Shown piece by piece: positions 29,601 through 36,596 of a DNA stretch of 64,000 bases. The translations under genes and the position numbers were made by a program. The DNA comes from Bacteroides congonensis (GTDB lineage: Bacteria; Bacteroidota; Bacteroidia; Bacteroidales; Bacteroidaceae), in the NCBI RefSeq assembly GCF_900130125.1, contig NZ_FQXY01000006.1, positions 124,001 through 188,000 on the forward strand, in the 5' to 3' direction. Below the pieces are notes generated by a model. The model was not told where the DNA came from and made no database searches. It saw nothing but the letters and a program-made list of their open reading frames with translations. Position 1 is the first letter of the stretch. Every line of letters starts with the position of its first letter.

Positions 29601-30735
29601 CTCCATCATTTGTACCAATCCAAAGATTATTGTCAAAAGGATCTTCCGCTATGCAACTGACAGTATTGTCACTCAATGAATTACGATAGACAGAATGTTG
29701 CAGGACACGAAAATCAGGAGCTAATACATGATAATAATTAAGCCCTCCGTGATAGGTGCCTACCCACATTCCTCCCTGATGATCCCTTAGGAGAGAACGT
29801 ACAGAATTATGTCCCAAAGAAGAAGGGTCTTCATAGGAAAAGCGATATTGCGAAATACTTTTTGTATCCGGTTGGAGAATCAGCAGTCCTTCTACCGTTC
29901 CAATCCATAATCTTCCCCGATCATCCAGTTGAAGAGCCCGGACAGCATCAGAAACAAACTGTTTCGGATAATTTTTTCGGTTATAATGTTCTCGAACCTG
30001 AAATTTGTCATCTATCAAATATACTCCGTTCGTCAATGACGCCAGCCAGCAATTCCGGGTCTTATCATCATAAATGATACTGGAGATTACTTCATTTTTC
30101 AATTCAGGAAGCAATTGAACAATATTACCATTACGGAAATAATAGAAATAAATGCCCTTTGAAGTTCCAAGTAATGCCCCGTCTCCTATAGCACGAACGG
30201 AATAAACATTCTTCCCTTCTAACTGGGGGAGTATTTTCATCTTGCCATCCGCTTTCTCAAAAAGAACCAATCCCCGATTGGTTCCTAACAACAACTGTTC
30301 CCTATCTGCCGGCTCTTCTATGGCAAATACCTGAACCGACTGATTGCCTGGTAATGAGTAATTTGTAAAATCATTACCTATAATATTATACCGGGAAAGT
30401 CCGACCATTGTCCCAACCCACACAGTTCCCTTTCGGTCAGTATAAAGAGAATAGATGTAGTTATTCCCCAAACTGGCAGTATCGCCCAAAGATTTATAAA
30501 AGGACGCAAAGCGGAAACCGTCATGCCAGTTCAATCCTTCAGTAGTGCCTACCCATATCTTATTGTTATGATCCTGAGTTAAAGCGAGCACTGTATTGTA
30601 CGACAATCCATCATCTACAGACAAACGTTTAAAACGAACTGGAGCCTCATCTGCCAATAAAGTAGATATCGGAATAAATTGGAAACAAATGGCTAAAACA
30701 ATCAAATAACAAATTTGTATATATCGGTTTTTCAT
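26647..30735 (-). CDS. Hybrid two-component system sensor/regulator of the PUL (Reg_prop type)
   Basis: 1362 residues. Signal peptide/first helix (MKNRYIQICYLIVLAICFQF); about 14 two-component-propeller repeats from residue 35 to 730 (motifs such as IWVGTTEGLNWHDG, LWIGTNDGGLNHYD); a Y_Y_Y domain (NYWNLSPGRYVFKVKA); a membrane span near residue 800; histidine kinase with NMSHELRTPLSLILAP (His near 850) and DNGIGIPEEKLSRIFERFYQ; receiver with phospho-acceptor Asp in ILSDVMMPGIDG (about 1163); and a C-terminal AraC-type DNA-binding domain. All catalytic motifs are intact. Such regulators bind an oligosaccharide in the periplasm and activate their own PUL. It lies 62 bp after GH88 in the same direction, with a possible separate -7 box (TATCTTTG, minus, 30770-30777). 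Confidence 0.95.
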   Translation of the reverse strand: MKNRYIQICYLIVLAICFQFIPISTLLADEAPVRFKRLSVDDGLSYNTVLALTQDHNNKIWVGTTEGLNWHDGFRFASFYKSLGDTASLGNNYIYSLYTDRKGTVWVGTMVGLSRYNIIGNDFTNYSLPGNQSVQVFAIEEPADREQLLLGTNRGLVLFEKADGKMKILPQLEGKNVYSVRAIGDGALLGTSKGIYFYYFRNGNIVQLLPELKNEVISSIIYDDKTRNCWLASLTNGVYLIDDKFQVREHYNRKNYPKQFVSDAVRALQLDDRGRLWIGTVEGLLILQPDTKSISQYRFSYEDPSSLGHNSVRSLLRDHQGGMWVGTYHGGLNYYHVLAPDFRVLQHSVYRNSLSDNTVSCIAEDPFDNNLWIGTNDGGLNHYDRTTGHFTCYSDEGNKVGSLRSNNIKCVFPEKNGSVYIGMHSGGLSHLNVKTGHISNYDIPGAASLENSCYSLLDGDDGTLWIGSMAGLYRFDYQTRQISLHPLAIRYPQLKGVLVSTLFRDSRRRVWIGTEESLYMCADGEMRVMADSAGAYSLGLIQALCVYEDTSHVIWVGTSSGLYRYKEGTSLSWERYSMSDGLPDDCISGILEDKKGRLWLTTSRGLSCFDLHKKNFCNYIKQDGLPNNQFMQSAVCSSKDGTFFLGTLNGVVFFNPEHFSGTPFTPNAVITGLSIQNLPIRQAKDGDVDFYQADNGKLLGVSFPSELKMFRITFSVINYLSNSRNKFAYKLEGYDSDWIYATWAGSRGVNYWNLSPGRYVFKVKACSDSGQWSEIPAEFFIDIIPMWYQTWWAKTLFFLFIIGILAFVFYFFIVRAKMRMQVQIEHIERNKIEEISQEKVRFYINMSHELRTPLSLILAPLEELLGEKNSFEPAVQQKLSYVYKNGQKLLHIVNQLLDFRKAESGTLPINIVSGPVESMAMNVFNLFIENARKRNINFHFRSDLKDELFPVDRMYLETILMNLLSNAFKFTPDGGEISLSLWKKESVYGFTIRDNGIGIPEEKLSRIFERFYQVDDNQKGSGIGLSLVKLLIDKHRGTIEVASEIGKFTEFRVILPVDIHIFPAEEQKQDTEAAFTLSEPMYSPMDVSYMEEVVVNTTDIEKPDGREEEGRATILLVDDNKEMVDYLKDNFKSEYITLIAGNGEEALEMMKEQKVDLILSDVMMPGIDGIKLCEIVKKNMQTCHIPVILLSAKGSLEAQTAGIQAGADDYIPKPFSINLLKGKINNILKARQRLRYYYSSTIDIDAAKMTSNKLDEEFITKAIQTVEENISDEDFTADDLAEKLFMSRSSLYYKMNSISGEPPANFIRRIRFNMACKLLLDGRYSISEVSAMVGFASRSYFSTSFKKYMGCMPSDYVKKQRK

Positions 30736-30797
30736 AAGTAATCACGGTTCAAGAACATTTTAACTCAAACAAAGATATATATTTCCAGCCACTTTTA

Positions 30798-31997
30798 TCA
30801 CATATATCCGTTAGCTTTAATATCTTTATATCGTTTCAAAGCCTCCAGATAATAATAATCGGCATAAATCAATGGGGTGTCGACTTCACTATTATGCGGA
30901 AAGCTACCCACCGAATGCATGAGAATAAATCCGTGATTTTCTCCTTCCCTTGCCAAGTATGTTTCTGAAGAAAGCTGTTTTAAGATTTGTTCGGCATAAC
31001 GGAAATATTTCCGCCCTTGTTTTTTGTCCCCATAACCGCTTAATTCCAACAAGGCGGAAGCTGTAATGGCAGCCGCCGAAGCATCGCGAGGTTCATTGGG
31101 AATGTTCGGAGCATTATAATCCCAATAAGGAATAAAGTCTTTTTCGGACGGGCAATGGCTCATTATAAATTCAGCGATCTTATAAGCCGCTTTCAGATAA
31201 GTTTGTTGTTTTGTGAAACGATAACACATGGTATATCCATATACGGCCCAAGCCTGACCACGTGCCCAAGACGATTCATCATCATATCCCTGGTAAGTAC
31301 CCTTCGACTCAACTGTACCATCTTCCGGCAAATAACTGACTACATGATAAGATGTCATATCTTCCCGAAAATGATTCTTCAGTGTTTTGTCGGCATGTGC
31401 TATGGCAATTTCCCGATACTTCGGATTACCAGTCTGTTCCGATGCCCAGAAAAGCATCTCCAGATTCATCATGTTATCAATAATGACAGGATAACTCCAA
31501 TTGCCAAAGTCCCAGGAACGAATCAATCCGACTTGCGGTTCAAAGCGCGTACAAAGGCTTTCGGCAGCGCGAACGAGAATCAGGCTGTCCGCAGATTCCG
31601 GTTTTAGACGGATGCCCTGCCCATAACTACAAAACATCATAAACCCCAAATCGTGATTTTTCGTATAATATTGCATCGCTTCCAGACGTTCAGTGTACAA
31701 ACGTGCCTGTTTTGCCAATTCCTCCTTAGCTGTAAGCTCATACGCCAGCCACAAGGAGCCCGGGAAAAAACCGGAAGTCCAATCCAAAGGTTTTTCCAAG
31801 CGATATTTTCCATCTTTCAAAGAACGTGGGAAACAGAGGGTATCCGGTTCATTTTTTAACTTTTCTGCCATATAGAGCAATTGATGTCCGGATGTATTCA
31901 CCGCACGGTCAAACCATTTCATCTCATTTTCTTTCGGAACATTACAAGCAGCCAGGAAAATAATTCCTGTTGCCACCATTAGAAGTTTGCTATTCAT
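30798..31997 (-). CDS. GH88 unsaturated glucuronyl hydrolase (lipoprotein)
   Basis: 399 residues. MNSKLLMVATGIIFLAACNV is a lipoprotein signal with Cys18. GH88 features: RLEKPLDWTSGFFPGSLWLA, LGFMMFCSYGQG, YPVIIDNMMNLEMLFWASEQ with an Asp at a position expected for catalysis, and GYDDESSWARGQAWAVYGY, the most conserved block of the family; DASAAAITASALLEL follows. The enzyme hydrolyses the 4,5-unsaturated uronic acid that lyases leave at the non-reducing end, so it complements the lyase at 12336-14456. Promoter -7 box TACCTTTG (minus, 32041-32048). The ISL3 element lies 211 bp upstream of its start and may have separated it from earlier upstream sequences. Confidence 0.93.
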   Translation of the reverse strand: MNSKLLMVATGIIFLAACNVPKENEMKWFDRAVNTSGHQLLYMAEKLKNEPDTLCFPRSLKDGKYRLEKPLDWTSGFFPGSLWLAYELTAKEELAKQARLYTERLEAMQYYTKNHDLGFMMFCSYGQGIRLKPESADSLILVRAAESLCTRFEPQVGLIRSWDFGNWSYPVIIDNMMNLEMLFWASEQTGNPKYREIAIAHADKTLKNHFREDMTSYHVVSYLPEDGTVESKGTYQGYDDESSWARGQAWAVYGYTMCYRFTKQQTYLKAAYKIAEFIMSHCPSEKDFIPYWDYNAPNIPNEPRDASAAAITASALLELSGYGDKKQGRKYFRYAEQILKQLSSETYLAREGENHGFILMHSVGSFPHNSEVDTPLIYADYYYLEALKRYKDIKANGYM

Positions 31998-32108
31998 TGT
32001 CTCAATCTATTTCTGTTATTACTTCTCCATATACCAACAACAAAGGTAGACTAACTTACAGACATCGGTTTTACAATACTCTCTTTTTATGTCCGTTTCC
32101 ATATTAGT

Positions 32109-32137
32109 GGTGTTTGATTTTGTACAAAAGTTGTCCG
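32109..32137 (-). promoter_or_regulatory. Candidate regulator site upstream of GH88 (GGTGTTT-N15-TTGTCCG)
   Basis: GGTGTTT (32109-32115) and TTGTCCG (32131-32137) match the site at 25723-25751 in both blocks and spacing. The spacer contains a 12-bp perfect palindrome, TTTTGTACAAAA (32118-32129). It lies about 60 bp upstream of the -7 box at 32041-32048, farther than in the GH29 case, which weakens the case. Confidence 0.4.
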
Positions 32138-32208
32138 TTTTCAGATATTCATAACCGTTCGGTTTTGAACAAAATCATAATAGTTCCTGCATTACATAGA
32201 GTTTAAAA

Positions 32209-34037
32209 GGTTCTTCGTCAAATTCCGTGCTTTTTTATGTGCTAAATCCATTAATTTTAGCAAACAGTAATTTTATGTTTGCCCTGTTATACATTTGTCT
32301 TTTGATTGCCTTTAATTTATTAACAGTTCCTTCCAGTACTGCGTTGTTCCAGGAATAATCAATAGCTGCCTTTACCGCTTTCAGGTCTGATTTTATATAT
32401 TTGGCAAACCCTCTGATAGCTTGGGATTTTGCCTCCACCGCCCTTTCGAGCCATCCCTCCAATGGATTCAGAGAGTTTCTATTAAGAATTTCCCTGAACT
32501 CTCGTGCAAGTTCTATTGCTTGTTTGGCCCGTTTACTCTGATAAAGTTTCTCAAGTTCTTCCAACTTTGTTTTTCCGGTAAGTATAAAGCGCTGGATTGT
32601 TTTTCTTGATATACGGTTTTCTTTTATTTTTTTTGCAATGTTGCTATTCTCTTTTTTTATTTCTTTCTGCCGATTTCCGATATTGTTTCTCAGTGTTTGA
32701 CTTACTCGTTTTATAGCAGATGCGGAGAGTTTGTTATCCATCCTTTCAACTAACTGATTCACCTTCCAGCATCCCAAGGAAAACTCCAGAGCCAGCTTAT
32801 CAATAAATTTAAAGATTAATTTCTGTTCATCGCTCATATAGTCTTTACGTGTATGTTTGAACAATAATTTCCTGACCTTTTCTGTATGCATATTATATGT
32901 TTGTGCTATCTGGTAGAAAGTCTTTCCTTCTCTGTATGCATTATCCGCTTCTATAAAAAACTGAAGTTTCTCCCGATGTCTTTGGTCGCCCAGGTTCCAA
33001 AAGTCCTTCATAATCTCAGTTTTACATTCCTGTACGGTTGGGAAGCTGTATGTTTTCTTCGCTCCCCAAAAGCCGCGTAGTAGCCCGGAAAACTCATCGG
33101 CCAGCATATCAAGCATTTTTTTGATCAGATGAAACTTGTCACTTATCTGAATTGCCCCCGGAAGGCAACGGCTTATGGCGTCGGCATAAGTGGCGGAACC
33201 GTCTCTGGTAACAAACTGTATTTGTTGGTTTTCTAATAAATAGCTATCCAACTCTTCACCCGAACGGCAGTCCAGCAGTGCAATGATCTGATGACTATGT
33301 TGATCCACAACCACACTCATATAAGTGTGCCCTTTCTTTTTAGCTGCGTCATCGATTCCTATGGCTGTAGCATGGGAAGTCGGAAGATTCCGGTCAATAC
33401 TGCGTAGACAAGTGGAGGCGCTACAAGAGATATGCTGAAGCCCCAATAAGTATGAAGCGATACGAGAAGTCGTTTTTAAAGATACAGAAGTTATTCTGTC
33501 TAAAACTTCTTGGGTTTTTCGTCCATAACGGGGAGCTATACCGGGTAAGGACTCGCTGAAAGTGCGTACACAGTGTTTACAACGAAATCTACGGGCTTTT
33601 ACAAGAAGAACAGTACCCATGTTAAAGCTTTCAGATGCCTGAATATGACGGAAATAATAACTATGTACGTGTTTGGTTCTTCGGCCGCAATAAGGGCAAA
33701 CGGAAGTCTTGCGAATACTGGATAAATGAACTGACACGTGATTTTCGTGTATCGTCAGATGGTCCTGCTTGAAGCCAGGCGCGGCAAGACGGATGGAAAC
33801 AAGGCTAAAACTTTTATTAGATTGAAGATTGTTTAATGATTCTTTTTCATTATTTTTGTCGAAGGCGGATATGTTTGGATACATAGTAACTGGATGCTTT
33901 GGTCAGCTATAAAGTTACTAAAATACAAGCATATTCGCTATTTTTATTACTATAAAGTATATTGATTTATAACTAAATAATAAAATATAAACAAGGCATA
34001 TTTAAAAATAAAAAAGCACGGAATTTGACGAAGAACC
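32209..34037 (-). mobile_element. Complete ISL3-family insertion sequence, 1829 bp
   Basis: The element is bounded by 30-bp perfect inverted repeats: left end 32209-32238 starting GGTTCTTCGTCAAATTCC, right end 34008-34037 ending with its complement. It is flanked on both sides by the 8-bp direct repeat GTTTAAAA (32201-32208 and 34038-34045), the target-site duplication length expected for the ISL3 family. It encodes one intact transposase on the minus strand. The perfect ends, intact gene and unmutated duplication suggest a recent insertion. The target duplication overlaps the left tip of the large inverted repeat at 34040-34519. Between the transposase start and the right end (33885-34007) the sequence is AT-rich and must hold the transposase promoter. 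Confidence 0.93.
32235..33884 (-). CDS. ISL3-family transposase
   Basis: 549 residues. An N-terminal zinc-finger segment reads VCPYCGRRTKHVHSYYFR followed by RRFRCKHC, then RTFSE and a helix-turn-helix-like region. The DDE catalytic core is visible: Asp in AIGIDDAAKKKGHTYMSVVV (about residue 170), Asp in FVTRDGSATYADAI (about 225), and Glu in SWNNAVLEGTVNKLKAIKRQ near the C-terminus (about 515). This order and the zinc finger define ISL3 transposases. The frame is uninterrupted, so the element may be active. The gene starts 153 bp inside the right end, and its stop overlaps the inner end of the left inverted repeat. Confidence 0.95.
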   Translation of the reverse strand: MYPNISAFDKNNEKESLNNLQSNKSFSLVSIRLAAPGFKQDHLTIHENHVSVHLSSIRKTSVCPYCGRRTKHVHSYYFRHIQASESFNMGTVLLVKARRFRCKHCVRTFSESLPGIAPRYGRKTQEVLDRITSVSLKTTSRIASYLLGLQHISCSASTCLRSIDRNLPTSHATAIGIDDAAKKKGHTYMSVVVDQHSHQIIALLDCRSGEELDSYLLENQQIQFVTRDGSATYADAISRCLPGAIQISDKFHLIKKMLDMLADEFSGLLRGFWGAKKTYSFPTVQECKTEIMKDFWNLGDQRHREKLQFFIEADNAYREGKTFYQIAQTYNMHTEKVRKLLFKHTRKDYMSDEQKLIFKFIDKLALEFSLGCWKVNQLVERMDNKLSASAIKRVSQTLRNNIGNRQKEIKKENSNIAKKIKENRISRKTIQRFILTGKTKLEELEKLYQSKRAKQAIELAREFREILNRNSLNPLEGWLERAVEAKSQAIRGFAKYIKSDLKAVKAAIDYSWNNAVLEGTVNKLKAIKRQMYNRANIKLLFAKINGFST

Positions 34038-34039
34038 GT

Positions 34040-34519
34040 TTAAAATGATATAATTATCTTGCACACCTACACTCTTTGCATCTATTCGGTTGATACATAG
34101 AGATATAAGTGCGTGCAAGATACCGTTGCAGATGTGTGCAAGATAAAAGTATCTTGCACGCTTTGTCTTTTTCAAAAAGTTCCTGATAATTCCTAAAAAC
34201 TATACAGTCATTTATAGAATCAAGGCATCAAATGACTTGTTCTATTATTTGAAACAAAGTGTTTGCTATAGAGAAACACTTTGTTTCAAGTAAGTAAACA
34301 CTTTGTTCCAAGCCTATGAACACTTTGTTTCAAGTGCTTGAAACAAATGGGAACTACCGTCAACAGGAATGAATAGCTAAGTAATCACAGCAGACAGCGT
34401 GCAAGATACTTTTATCTTGCACACATCTGCAATGGTATCTTACACGCACTTATATCTCTATGTATCAACCAAATAGATGCAAAAAGTGTAGGTGTGCAAG
34501 ATGATTATATCATTTTTAA
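34040..34519. repeat. 480-bp nested palindromic element with 123-bp inverted arms
   Basis: The left arm (34040-34161) and the right arm (34397-34519) are inverted copies with about six differences over 122 positions (roughly 95% identity by eye). Each arm contains its own hairpin, for example GTGCAAGATA (34136-34145) facing TATCTTGCAC (34150-34159), plus further TGCAAGATA copies at 34114 and inverted at 34055. Between the arms lie about 235 bp holding the 22-bp array described separately. No open frame of note is present. The structure resembles a miniature inverted-repeat element, or the end product of a larger one. Its left edge is interrupted by the ISL3 element. Residual non-coding sequence to 34677 holds only a -7-like box (TATCTTTG, 34648-34655) ahead of the decayed ATPase gene. 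Confidence 0.85.
34249..34350. repeat. 22-bp-period array of AACACTTTGTTyCAAG flanked by inverted copies
   Basis: AACACTTTGTTTCAAG begins at 34275, 34297 (with TTCC in place of TTTC) and 34319, exactly 22 bp apart. On the left an inverted copy (TTGAAACAAAGTGTTT, 34249-34264) forms a perfect 16-bp stem with the first repeat across a 9-nt loop. On the right CTTGAAACAAA (34337-34347) forms an 11-bp stem with the last repeat across 2 nt. The array sits in the centre of the large inverted repeat. Confidence 0.85.
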
Positions 34520-34677
34520 TCTTAATGAAGCTAAATACTTGGCTCATATCCCGTACGGAAATGAGCTAAATGACAATTTCCCAGTTAAACAAAATTATAA
34601 CTCCCGTTCTTTGAGATATTGAAACGAAATATTACGAAAATAATGATTATCTTTGAACCACTAAAAGGAAAATAACA

Positions 34678-35237
34678 ATGAATGACCTGCTTTGTAAACT
34701 CCCTATCGGGATACAGACCTTTGAGAAACTTCGTAAGGGTGATTATCTATACGTAGATAAGACAGAGCTTGTATGAAAAATAGCTTATACATCTACTCCA
34801 TACTTTCTGAGCCGTCCACGCCGTTTCGGTAAAAGTCTTCTCCTCTCTACCTTTGAAGCCTACTTTGAAGGAAAGAAAGAACTCTTCGAAGGGCTTGCCA
34901 TTGAAAAGTTGGAAACGGAACAGGAAAAGCATCCTGTCTGCATCTGGATTTGAATGCCGAGAAGTACGATTCTCCGGAAAGACTTTATGATATCCTCAGC
35001 CGTCAACTCACCTTATGGGAAATCCAATATGGCAAAGGAACAGACGTAAACACTCTTTCCAGCCGTTTTTCCGGTATCATCCATCGTGCCTACGAACAAA
35101 CTAGCAGCAGCGTCGTAGTCCTGATAGATGAATACGACAAACCTCTATTGCAGTTTCCTAATGATGAAGTCCGCTACGGCTTCATGAATTTCCTGGTACC
35201 GTTCTACACTGGAGTGAAGAATAACGTTCAAGGGTGA
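34678..35237 (+). pseudogene. Decayed AAA-ATPase / PD-(D/E)XK nuclease-family gene
   Basis: The frame starting MNDLLCKLPIGIQTFEKLRK reads into the family signature (YVDKTELV, then [20 protein letters not shown]) but carries an in-frame TGA right after ELV. A one-base shift near 34945 changes frame, after which [20 protein letters not shown] and VVLIDEYDKPLLQF continue the same protein. The chain then stops at 35237, soon after FMNFLVPFYTGVKN. Intact members of this very common Bacteroides family (AAA-ATPase-like with a C-terminal DUF1703 nuclease domain) are over 500 residues, so the C-terminal two thirds are missing. Three independent lesions make a working product impossible. The 3' end overlaps the convergent ATP-grasp gene. 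Confidence 0.88.
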
Positions 35238-36435
35238 AACTATCAGGAGTCACCAATATCCACGCCCGATAACAACTTCTCCTATGAACAGGAACCAAAG
35301 GTAAATAACCGGAGTACACTCTACCTTCCCTGATTTCCAACGGATAAGTTGCAGACATCCGTTCATGTTCCTTCAAGGCTTCGCCTTCCGAAGGATGATA
35401 ATCAATCATAAAACGTCCTGTTGAACCTGGGTGTACATAGCGGTCATACAAAAAACGCGCAATGACTCCCATATTCATGCGCAGATTGATTTCCACACAA
35501 GGATGAATCCGAAAAACCGGCTTCTCATCTTCAGGAAATCGGCAAACCATCATATCAACTCCAAGATAACCTTTATAAACGGTTCCTACCAACGCAGAAA
35601 GCCTATATTTCAAACAGTTCTCCAAGTCCGTCAGAACCTCTGAAGGAACATATTGTGAAAGTTGTCTTCGGATGCCCTCATTAGAAAGCAGACAGTTTCC
35701 TTCATACATTCCGCTCTTTCCGGTATGGAAGAGGGAATATCCCGCAAATGTCACTTCACCTGCGCCATCGGAATAAAACTCCATAGCAAAATCCTCCACC
35801 TTATTATATATAGGTTCTGCAATGACTCCACCCTGCGAAGCAGCCACGCGCGCACACCAACCGGAGATAAAAGGAGTAAATATGCCTTTGCACCAGTTCA
35901 GCCCTTTACCACTTCCCGAAAGCGGAGCTTTCAACAGGCAGCATTCCCGCCCTTCCACAAAAGCTTTCCATTCTTCCGGTGTCTTCAAACAATAAGATTC
36001 TCCGCAGAAATATTCATTCAGCTGTAATTCAGGGAGCAATGCAACAGCTTTAGAACGATGGGAATATTCCCGCCAAGCGTTTAATTGCCACATAGAAGGA
36101 AGCAGGACTTCACTCCCCCCCAATCCTGACAGCCGTTTCCGCAAAGCTGCATCCCACCCCCAAGGGCGTATATCCAGATCCGCTTCGGAAGCAAGTTCAG
36201 GTTCTGTCATCAGATGTACGGAAAGTCCCAATAACTCCTGCATTCTTTTCAGATAGTCGAGATTATAAGCGGAAGGAGCCAGCACCGCACTCCCCTCTTC
36301 CGCATACCAAATCGGCAACAAAGCCAGTTCGAATGCCATCTGCCGTGCGGAAGCCGGTGCCATATAGTTCGTTTCACCGCTAGCCAATGCCAAATCATGT
36401 TCCGGGTTGAATATATAAAGAGTCTTTTTAGCCAT
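35182..36435 (-). CDS. ATP-grasp-like protein of unknown function, Bacteroidetes-conserved
   Basis: 417 residues from MAKKTLYIFNPEHDLALASG; the codon at 36450 is TTG, so the ATG at 36435 is used. Features compatible with an ATP-grasp fold are CLLKAPLSGSGKGLNWCKGI (a glycine-rich nucleotide loop, about residue 170), GGVIAEPIYNKVEDFAMEFY, and GYLGVDMMV followed by HPCVEINLRMNMG (metal-binding Glu/Asn positions). The protein is known to me only as a conserved Bacteroides hypothetical; a ligase or amino-acid-conjugating activity is inference. The last 18 residues or so are read from sequence antisense to the decayed ATPase gene, so its natural 3' end may have been altered when that fragment arrived. 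Confidence 0.7.
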   Translation of the reverse strand: MAKKTLYIFNPEHDLALASGETNYMAPASARQMAFELALLPIWYAEEGSAVLAPSAYNLDYLKRMQELLGLSVHLMTEPELASEADLDIRPWGWDAALRKRLSGLGGSEVLLPSMWQLNAWREYSHRSKAVALLPELQLNEYFCGESYCLKTPEEWKAFVEGRECCLLKAPLSGSGKGLNWCKGIFTPFISGWCARVAASQGGVIAEPIYNKVEDFAMEFYSDGAGEVTFAGYSLFHTGKSGMYEGNCLLSNEGIRRQLSQYVPSEVLTDLENCLKYRLSALVGTVYKGYLGVDMMVCRFPEDEKPVFRIHPCVEINLRMNMGVIARFLYDRYVHPGSTGRFMIDYHPSEGEALKEHERMSATYPLEIREGRVYSGYLPLVPVHRRSCYRAWILVTPDSFTLERYSSLQCRTVPGNS

Positions 36436-36541
36436 TTCAAACGAATTCAAACTTTATTCTGCAAATATATGCAGGAAATAGTCAGGAATGGCTACAATAA
36501 ACAGAAAGTTAGAATTAAAAGCACAATTTTGCCATCTCTAC

Positions 36542-36572
36542 TTTGCAAATCCTAAAAAAAGCCCTATATTTG
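36542..36572 (+). promoter_or_regulatory. Bacteroides-type promoter for the AAA/DUF4143 gene
   Basis: TTTGC (36542-36546) and TATATTTG (36565-36572) match the -33 and -7 boxes of the primary Bacteroides sigma factor, 18 bp apart counted from the C (19 from TTTG). The start of transcription would fall near 36580. This rules out the ATG-less upstream reading frame from 36543 and fixes translation at the ATG at 36597. Confidence 0.75.
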
Positions 36573-36596
36573 CCCCCCGAAAAACAAAGAACAGAA

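Noticed and set aside
33961..34020. Second transposase or passenger gene in the IS right end
   Set aside because: The 123 bp between transposase start and right inverted repeat have stops in all frames and are AT-rich.
34249..34350. CRISPR array or integron attC-like sites
   Set aside because: Only three direct copies at 22-bp spacing with flanking inverted copies; no integrase, cas gene or cassette is present.
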